Shown: piece after piece, positions 55,492 through 64,000 of the stretch | How the letters are laid out: each line of letters opens with the position of its first letter | How positions within the stretch are numbered: the first letter of the stretch is position 1 | Assembly: GCF_009651005.1 (NCBI RefSeq) | Contig: NZ_WHVW01000009.1 | Span: 1 to 64,000 of the forward strand | DNA: 64,000 nucleotides | Reading direction: 5' to 3' | DNA from: Sporosarcina obsidiansis | GTDB lineage: Bacteria > Bacillota > Bacilli > Bacillales_A > Planococcaceae | The notes under the pieces: model-generated | Databases searched by the model: none | Told to the model about the DNA's origin: nothing | Seen by the model: only the letters and a program-made list of their open reading frames with translations | Program-made: the position numbers and the translations under genes

Positions 55492-55914
55492 ATGATGAAT
55501 TTGGATTTAGTGAACGGGAAAGATCTTAGTGAAACACTTATTGGTGCATTAGGAATTACTTTTAAAGAGTTAACACCTGATCGCGTTGTATGTGATATGC
55601 CAGTTGGACCTAAAACAATTCAACCAATGGGATTGCTACATGGAGGAGCTTCCGTCGCTCTGGCTGAAACAGCTGCTAGTATGGCTGCTGCCCTGAATCT
55701 TAACCCTGAAACACATTATCCTGTGGGGCTAGAAATCAATGCAAACCATATAAGAGGAAAAAAAGATGGCATTGTGACTGCAACCGCAACTCCTTTTCAT
55801 AGAGGTCGTACATCCATGGTATGGGATATCCAAATTACGGACGAGGAAGATAAATTAATCAGTGTTTCACGATGTACGATAGCCGTTGTGAAGAAAAGTA
55901 ACAAAGATCTCTAG
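55492..55914 (+). CDS. Hotdog-fold acyl-CoA thioesterase (PaaI/YdiI-like)
   Basis: A 140-residue thioesterase with the family motif GLLHGGASVALAETAAS and the segments VGLEINANHIR and HRGRTSMVWDIQI. It hydrolyses an acyl- or aroyl-CoA, probably a product or by-product of the acyl-CoA synthetase in the same regulon. The ATG at 55492 has AAGGAG 8 nt upstream. The GTG at 55483 is too close to it. Confidence 0.87.
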   Translation: MMNLDLVNGKDLSETLIGALGITFKELTPDRVVCDMPVGPKTIQPMGLLHGGASVALAETAASMAAALNLNPETHYPVGLEINANHIRGKKDGIVTATATPFHRGRTSMVWDIQITDEEDKLISVSRCTIAVVKKSNKDL

Positions 55915-55992
55915 TCTTGATATTTTTCAAACTACGTTTCCACTCTTTATGTAGAAGGCTTACTCCGTGGACTTCTAGGAAATAACAAAGAT

Positions 55993-56023
55993 ACCCCCTT
56001 GTCACAAATTGTGACAAGGGGGT
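55993..56023. terminator. Terminator between thioesterase and sufB
   Basis: A stem of about 13 bp (ACCCCCTTGTCAC with GTGACAAGGGGGT, loop AAATT) lies between convergent genes. Flanks are moderately T-rich in both directions. Confidence 0.8.
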
Positions 56024-56031
56024 TTGTATGA

Positions 56032-57429
56032 TTACCCGATAGAACCTTCCATCTCGAATTTAATCAAGCGATTCATCTCTACCGCATATTCCATCGGCAG
56101 TTCTTTCGTAAATGGTTCGATAAAGCCCATTACGATCATTTCTGTTGCTTCTTGCTCAGAAATACCGCGGCTCATCAAGTAGAATAGCTGCTCTTCAGAT
56201 ACTTTCGAAACTTTTGCTTCGTGTTCCAATGAAATGTTATCGTTTAGGATTTCATTGTATGGAATCGTATCAGAAGTAGATTGTTTATCCATGATTAACG
56301 TATCACACTCAATGTTCGCACGTGCACCGTCTGCTTTGCGTCCGAAGTGAACCACTCCGCGATACGTTACTTTCCCACCATGTTGTGAAATAGACTTGGA
56401 TACAATCGTAGACGATGTATTCGGAGCCAAGTGCATCATTTTCGCGCCTGCATCTTGGTGCTGTCCTTTACCGGCAAGTGCAATCGATAATGTCATACCG
56501 CGTGCGCCTTCACCTTTTAAGATGACAGCTGGATATTTCATCGTCAATTTAGAACCGATATTTCCATCGATCCATTCCATTGTTGCATTCGCTTCACATA
56601 CCGCACGCTTCGTTACCAAGTTATAGACGTTGTTTGCCCAGTTTTGAATCGTTGTGTAACGGCAGTATGCGTCTTTTTTGATAATGATCTCAACAACCGC
56701 ACTGTGCAATGAGTTGGTTGTGTAAACAGGTGCTGTACAGCCTTCTACGTAGTGAACGCTTGCGCCTTCGTCTACGATAATGAGTGTACGCTCGAACTGT
56801 CCCATGTTTTCCGAGTTGATACGGAAATACGCTTGTAGCGGCGTATCCACTTTTATGCCAGGTGGTACATAGATGAAAGAACCACCCGACCACACAGCAG
56901 AGTTCAACGCTGAGAATTTGTTATCAGAGTTTGGAATGACTGTACCCCAATATTGCTTGAATAGTTCTTCGTTTTCACGAAGTGCAGAATCTGTGTCTTT
57001 AAAGACGATTCCTAAATCTTCAAGATCTTCTTTCATATTGTGGTAAACCACTTCAGATTCATACTGTGCAGAGACACCTGCCAAGTATTTTTGTTCTGCT
57101 TCAGGAATACCTAGTTTGTCAAACGTACGCTTGATCTCTTCAGGTACTTCATCCCAAGAACGTTCTGTTGCTTCAGATGGTTTAACGTAGTATGTGATTT
57201 CATCGAAATTCAATGAATTCAAGTCTCCGCCCCATTGCGGCATCGGTTTGCTGTAGAAGATCTCCAAAGACTTCAAACGATAATCGAGCATCCATTGCGG
57301 CTCATCCTTCATGTTCGAGATCTCTTCTACTATTTCACGTGTCAGACCACGTTCTGAACGGAATACAGAAACGTCTTTGTCATGGAAACCATATTTATAA
57401 TCGCCGATTTCCGGCATTTGTTTCGCCAT
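56032..57429 (-). CDS. sufB: Fe-S cluster scaffold subunit SufB
   Basis: A 465-residue beta-helix protein that forms the SufBCD scaffold on which clusters are built. Characteristic segments are [59 protein letters not shown] and the [16 protein letters not shown] close. It is the last gene of sufCDSUB, 43 nt after sufU. Confidence 0.96.
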   Translation of the reverse strand: MAKQMPEIGDYKYGFHDKDVSVFRSERGLTREIVEEISNMKDEPQWMLDYRLKSLEIFYSKPMPQWGGDLNSLNFDEITYYVKPSEATERSWDEVPEEIKRTFDKLGIPEAEQKYLAGVSAQYESEVVYHNMKEDLEDLGIVFKDTDSALRENEELFKQYWGTVIPNSDNKFSALNSAVWSGGSFIYVPPGIKVDTPLQAYFRINSENMGQFERTLIIVDEGASVHYVEGCTAPVYTTNSLHSAVVEIIIKKDAYCRYTTIQNWANNVYNLVTKRAVCEANATMEWIDGNIGSKLTMKYPAVILKGEGARGMTLSIALAGKGQHQDAGAKMMHLAPNTSSTIVSKSISQHGGKVTYRGVVHFGRKADGARANIECDTLIMDKQSTSDTIPYNEILNDNISLEHEAKVSKVSEEQLFYLMSRGISEQEATEMIVMGFIEPFTKELPMEYAVEMNRLIKFEMEGSIG

Positions 57430-57472
57430 TATTTATTCCTCCGCTCTATAATTGCTCGTACTTTGGCCAAGG

Positions 57473-60436
<2,964 letters not shown>

Positions 60437-60454
60437 TTTGAGTCGTCCCCTTTC

Positions 60455-61234
60455 TTATGCTTCCTGTCCAACCGTCTCGTCATCAATACCAAGCTCTTCT
60501 TTAACCCAGTCATATCCTTCACTCTCAAGTTTAGCTGCCAATTCAGGACCGCCAGACTTGACGATTTTACCTTGCATGATGATATGAACATGATCTGGTT
60601 CAATATAATTCAATAAGCGTTGGTAATGAGTAATCATTAAGCAGCCGAAACCTTCGCCACGCATTTCATTAATCCCTTTTGAAACGACTTTCAATGCATC
60701 GATATCTAGACCTGAGTCAATCTCATCTAAAATTGCAAATTTTGGTTTTAACATCATAAGCTGGAGGATTTCATTACGCTTTTTCTCTCCGCCTGAGAAG
60801 CCCTCATTTAAATAACGAGTTGCCATATCTTCATCCATTTCTAAGAACTCCATTTTGCTGTCGAGTTCACGAATGAATTTCATTAAGGAGATTTCATCGC
60901 CTTCTTCACGACGTGCGTTGACGCCAGAGCGAAGGAAGTCAGCGTTTGTAACGCCTGTAATTTCACTTGGATATTGCATTGCAAGGAATAGACCAGCTTT
61001 TGCACGCTCGTCCACTTCCATTTCGAGTACGTCTTCTCCATCGATTGTGATAGATCCAGAAGTTACTTCATATTTCGGATGACCCATAATTGCAGAAGCA
61101 AGTGTGGATTTCCCCGTTCCATTGGGACCCATGATTGCATGAATCTCATTTGTATTAATTGTTAAGGTAACGCCCTTTAAGATTTCCTTGCCATCAATTT
61201 CGACATGAAGATCTTTAATTTCCAAAGTTGCCAT
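60455..61234 (-). CDS. sufC: Fe-S assembly ATPase SufC
   Basis: A 259-residue ABC-type ATPase that powers the SufBCD complex. Walker A GPNGTGKSTL, signature FSGGEKKRNEI, Walker B FAILDEIDSGLD and the switch His in MITHYQR are visible. I chose the ATG at 61234 (MATLEIKDLHVEIDGKEILKG) with GGAGG 7 nt upstream. The open frame to 61339 overlaps the promoter. Confidence 0.96.
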   Translation of the reverse strand: MATLEIKDLHVEIDGKEILKGVTLTINTNEIHAIMGPNGTGKSTLASAIMGHPKYEVTSGSITIDGEDVLEMEVDERAKAGLFLAMQYPSEITGVTNADFLRSGVNARREEGDEISLMKFIRELDSKMEFLEMDEDMATRYLNEGFSGGEKKRNEILQLMMLKPKFAILDEIDSGLDIDALKVVSKGINEMRGEGFGCLMITHYQRLLNYIEPDHVHIIMQGKIVKSGGPELAAKLESEGYDWVKEELGIDDETVGQEA

Positions 61235-61295
61235 TCTAATACCTCCAGTATGATCGCGTTGAATGGTGATCCATTCTCTATTTAGTATCATTCTA

Positions 61296-61324
61296 ATCTT
61301 ACCCCATATTCGGACGGGTTGCAA
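61296..61324 (-). promoter_or_regulatory. Promoter candidate for sufCDSUB
   Basis: Minus strand TTGCAA (61319-61324), 17-nt spacer, TAAGAT (61296-61301), about 60 nt before sufC. No obvious Fur or RsrR-type site was seen. Confidence 0.45.
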
Positions 61325-61461
61325 ATCTTTAAGAATCATTATAAATTAAGAGTCAATTCCTTGATTTCATGCGGTTGAGAGCAATTTAGTATATAGTTAG
61401 TTTTCAATTGACGTAGATCGATTGAGAATCAACAAGAGGATAGTACATAAGAATTAGACAG

Positions 61462-61490
61462 AAAAAGTCGGCAAACATCGCCGACTTTTT
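61462..61490. terminator. Terminator of the symporter gene
   Basis: An 11-bp perfect stem (61462-61472 with 61480-61490) with A-run and T-run at its ends. Confidence 0.85.
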
Positions 61491-61498
61491 ATCTATGG

Positions 61499-62680
61499 TT
61501 ATACTTTTTTGGTAAAGCGGTCGACAATCATCGCAAGTGCTCCGTCACCTGTTACATTGGTTGCGGTACCGAAACTATCCTGCGCCATATAGAGTGCTAT
61601 CATCAGCGCCACCATTGCATCAGAGAAACCGAGCATCGTACTGAGCAAGCCCGTTGCCGCCACTACTGCTCCTCCTGGAACGCCAGGGGCCGCGATCATC
61701 GTAACGCCTAGCATGAAAATAAACTGTAGATAACTCCCAAAACTAATATCCATTCCATTCATCAGCATGACTCCAATTGAACAGGAAACAATCGTAATCG
61801 TACTTCCTGACAAATGAATTGTAGCAAATAATGGAACCGTAAAGTTGGTCACACGCTCAGAAGCACCGGTCTTCTTTGCCTGTCGAAGCGTAACCGGAAT
61901 AGTTGCTGCAGATGACTGTGTACCAATGGCTGTCATATAGGCTGGTGCCATTGTTTTCATCAGTACAAACGGATTACGTCTCGATAGCGTACCTGCCACC
62001 GTGTACTGCAATGTCAACATGACCAAATGCAGTATAATAATCATTACGAAGACAAATATAAAGACAGATAGTACATTGGCAACTTCTCCAGTATAGGTCA
62101 TATTCAAGAATATCCCAAAAATATGAAATGGTAATAACGGAATAATAATAACTGAAATGACTTTTTCAATGATGAGATTGAGTTCATCGAAAAAAGACTG
62201 CATTGATTTTCCGTTGATAGCCGCCATTCCAATACCGAGCACGAATGCTAGTAAAAGCGCAGACATGACACCCATGATCGGATCCATTTCCATTTCAAAA
62301 AATGCTTTTCCTGCAGCACGAGCCCCTTCTGCAATCGACGTATCCGTTGAGCCATGAATGAAATTCGGCAAAATTGTAGTAGCTGTAAAATAAGCTATCA
62401 GACCTGCAATAATAGTAGAAGCATACGCAAATGCTGCAGACAGACCAAGCAATTTTCCAGAACCTTTTCCAAGCTTTGCAATACTGGGTGCAATAAATGC
62501 AATAATAATTAGCGGTACAATAAAGTTCAAAAATCCACCGAACAGCATATTAAACGTTGCCGCCAGTCGGACAAACCAATGCGCAAACCCTTCATGAATA
62601 GCGGGCAGCAGCATGCCGAGCCCTATCGCCAGACCAATGGCGATTAAAATCCGCCAAATGAGTCCTAATTTGAATTTCAC
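61499..62680 (-). CDS. Dicarboxylate/amino acid:cation symporter (DAACS family)
   Basis: A 393-residue membrane symporter of the GltP/DctA/SstT superfamily with about eight helices and two re-entrant loops. The first hairpin holds TQSSAATIPVTLRQAKK (serine-rich motif) and the second lies near GVPGGAVVAATGLLSTMLG. The last helix has MAQDSFGTATNVTGDGA, with the conserved Asp and Asn residues. Substrate (glutamate, aspartate, serine or dicarboxylate) is not decided. GTG start with GAGGAGG 7 nt upstream. Confidence 0.87.
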   Translation of the reverse strand: MKFKLGLIWRILIAIGLAIGLGMLLPAIHEGFAHWFVRLAATFNMLFGGFLNFIVPLIIIAFIAPSIAKLGKGSGKLLGLSAAFAYASTIIAGLIAYFTATTILPNFIHGSTDTSIAEGARAAGKAFFEMEMDPIMGVMSALLLAFVLGIGMAAINGKSMQSFFDELNLIIEKVISVIIIPLLPFHIFGIFLNMTYTGEVANVLSVFIFVFVMIIILHLVMLTLQYTVAGTLSRRNPFVLMKTMAPAYMTAIGTQSSAATIPVTLRQAKKTGASERVTNFTVPLFATIHLSGSTITIVSCSIGVMLMNGMDISFGSYLQFIFMLGVTMIAAPGVPGGAVVAATGLLSTMLGFSDAMVALMIALYMAQDSFGTATNVTGDGALAMIVDRFTKKV

Positions 62681-62809
62681 AATACGTCCTCCTCAAATAC
62701 ACATATGTCTTACTCAACAAAACTACTTTACCACAAGTTACATCAAGAAAGAAGATGTTGCTATGTATTTGTAATTATCTAAATGATCGAACGCTTGTTT
62801 TTGAGGTTG

Positions 62810-62870
62810 TGGAGGATATGAGCGGATGAGCGACTTTTATGAGCGGTTGCACTTGCTTTTATGATCACTA
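62810..62870. repeat. Degenerate ATGAGCG short repeats
   Basis: Four related units lie in 50 nt between the symporter promoter region and the metQ terminator: TATGAGCG (62818), GATGAGCG (62825), TTATGAGCGG (62838) and TTATGATCAC (62859). No reading frame or known site explains them. Confidence 0.4.
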
Positions 62871-62879
62871 GGCATATGA

Positions 62880-62912
62880 AAAGCCGACAGCATCAGTCGC
62901 TGTCGGCTTTCT
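62880..62912. terminator. Terminator of the metQ operon
   Basis: A 12-bp perfect stem (62880-62891 with 62899-62910). The plus side continues TCTCCCTC, the minus side into TTCATATG. Confidence 0.75.
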
Positions 62913-62917
62913 CCCTC

Positions 62918-63778
62918 TTATTTTACTGGAACAACTGCACCGTTCCACTCTTCAACAATGAAATCTTGAATTTCTTTTGACGTCAATACTTCTACCAATG
63001 CTTTAATAGCATCACTGTTTTCATCGCCACTCTTCGTTGCAACAATATTCACATAAGGTGATTCTTTATCTTCTAATGCAATCGCATCTTCCATTGGGTT
63101 TAATCCTGCGTCAATCGCAAAGTTTGAGTTAATCAACAACGCCTCGCCTTCATCATTGTTATAAAGCTGAGGCATAAGCGCCGGCTCATAGTTCGGATCA
63201 AATTGAAGGTTTTTCGGATTTTCTACGATATCATCTAGCTCTGCTTTTACTTTTTCTACTCCGTCCGCTAGCTTGATTAATCCTTTTTCCTCCAACATTG
63301 CAAGGACACGCCCATGATCGGCTACAGAGTTACTGATAAGAATTGTTGCTCCGTCTGGAAGCTCTTCAAGTGTCTTATATTTTTTTGAATACACACCGAT
63401 CGGCTCAATGTGAATTGCACCGGCATTAACAAAGTCATAGCCAAAATCTGCAATCTGACCTTCTAAGTATGGGATGTGCTGGAAGTAGTTTGCATCCAAC
63501 GCTCCCTCGTCCAAATCTTTATTAGGCAATACATAATCTGTATAGCTTTCGATTTTCAATTCGTAGCCTTTTTCTTCTAATAATGGCTTCGCTTTTTCCA
63601 AGATTACTGCGTGTGGTGTAGGTGAGGCACCGACTGTAATGGTCGTCTTTTCCCCTGCTGGTTCACTTGCATCCCCATCTGTTGCATCGCTTCCTGACTT
63701 GTTATCGTCTTTCGTTCCGCATGCAGCTAAAGCTAATACAAGCACTGCAGCGAATAGACCGAATAAAAACTTCTTCAT
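62918..63778 (-). CDS. metQ: Methionine ABC transporter substrate-binding lipoprotein MetQ
   Basis: An extracellular NlpA/MetQ-family binding protein of 286 residues. The signal peptide ends in the lipobox LALAAC (Cys 20), followed by a flexible Asp/Ser/Gly-rich linker. Family segments are VGASPTPHAVILE, LDANYFQHIPYLE, GAIHIEPIGVYS and LLINSNFAIDAGLNP. The ATG at 63778 has GGGAG 10 nt upstream. A GTG at 63784 is an alternative. It follows metI. Confidence 0.93.
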   Translation of the reverse strand: MKKFLFGLFAAVLVLALAACGTKDDNKSGSDATDGDASEPAGEKTTITVGASPTPHAVILEKAKPLLEEKGYELKIESYTDYVLPNKDLDEGALDANYFQHIPYLEGQIADFGYDFVNAGAIHIEPIGVYSKKYKTLEELPDGATILISNSVADHGRVLAMLEEKGLIKLADGVEKVKAELDDIVENPKNLQFDPNYEPALMPQLYNNDEGEALLINSNFAIDAGLNPMEDAIALEDKESPYVNIVATKSGDENSDAIKALVEVLTSKEIQDFIVEEWNGAVVPVK

Positions 63779-63842
63779 ATCCACATTTCTCCCTTTCCAT
63801 TCTGTTTTTTATATGGTTAACAGGTTCACCCTGATAATCCCT

Positions 63843-64000
63843 TTATCTCTTATCCAAACGTCTGACAATCAAATCACCAATAAATTGAATGATAAATACA
63901 ATGACGAGTACTAAGATTGTTGACATCATCGTGACATCGCCCCGACTGCGTTGGAAACCTTCCAAATACGCCAACGTTCCGAGTCCCCCTGCTCCTATCG
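63843..64000 (-). CDS. metI: Methionine ABC transporter permease MetI, C-terminal part
   Basis: The last 52 codons of a gene cut by the right window edge. The translation GAGGLGTLAYLEGFQRSRGDV followed by a hydrophobic helix and IGDLIVRRLDKR matches the C-terminus of MetI. The 5' part, metN and any S-box leader lie outside the window. It lies 64 nt upstream of metQ in the same direction. Confidence 0.85.
   Translation of the reverse strand, partial: IGAGGLGTLAYLEGFQRSRGDVTMMSTILVLVIVFIIQFIGDLIVRRLDKR

Overview
The window looks like chromosomal DNA of a spore-forming, low-GC member of the Bacillales. It is probably in the Planococcaceae and near Sporosarcina, but the genus is an inference from gene content and protein similarity recalled from memory. 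Support comes from Bacillus subtilis-like synteny blocks (yugI; mrpA-G; yuiE, yuiD, yuiB, yumB; yutM to lipA; yunB, yunD, yunE, yunF), a sporulation protein (YunB), a sufCDSUB operon, a urease operon, purine-rich Shine-Dalgarno sites and many TTG or GTG starts. No tRNA, rRNA, CRISPR array, prophage or intact insertion sequence was seen.

Layout. 0.1-5.8 kb: arginine/ornithine/glutamate catabolism (rocG/gudB, rocD, rocA) next to a divergent RocR-like regulator whose AAA+ domain looks degenerate. 5.8-9.1 kb: small housekeeping genes (yugI, a DUF1871 gene, ppiB) and an MFS exporter. 9.1-9.6 kb: an interspersed repeat flanked by duplicated terminators. 9.6-12.1 kb: a class A penicillin-binding protein and a yufK-like gene. 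12.2-18.2 kb: the seven-gene Mrp Na+/H+ antiporter operon behind a long structured leader. 18.2-29.3 kb: the conserved yui/yut block with leucyl aminopeptidase, two NDH-2-type oxidoreductases, Fe-S carriers and lipoyl synthase. 29.4-29.8 kb: two more repeat copies. 29.8-33.6 kb: an NSS-family transporter with its MetS-like small subunit, and an NhaC-family transporter under a lysine riboswitch.

33.6-37.5 kb: yunB, yunD, yunE, yunF. 37.7-38.5 kb: a glutaredoxin, a 50-residue membrane protein and a rhodanese, apparently one operon whose promoter spacer holds a CsoR/CstR-like palindrome. 39.3-49.2 kb: a 12-gene urease plus nickel-type ABC transporter operon. 49.6-51.7 kb: NfeD/flotillin pair. 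51.7-55.9 kb: acyl-CoA synthetase, nitronate monooxygenase, MarR regulator and thioesterase tied together by shared long palindromes. 56.0-61.2 kb: sufCDSUB. 61.5-64.0 kb: a dicarboxylate/amino-acid symporter and the methionine ABC transporter genes metQ and metI (metI cut by the window edge).

Themes that join the regions are sodium and amino-acid transport (Mrp, NSS, NhaC, DAACS symporter, MetQI), nitrogen use (Roc, urease), and Fe-S/sulfur chemistry (SUF, NifU-like, A-type carrier, LipA, rhodanese, glutaredoxin). I see no wholly new system. The best leads are the MarR palindrome regulon, the thiol/sulfane-sulfur operon, the degenerate AAA+ regulator, the Mrp leader RNA and the interspersed repeat family.
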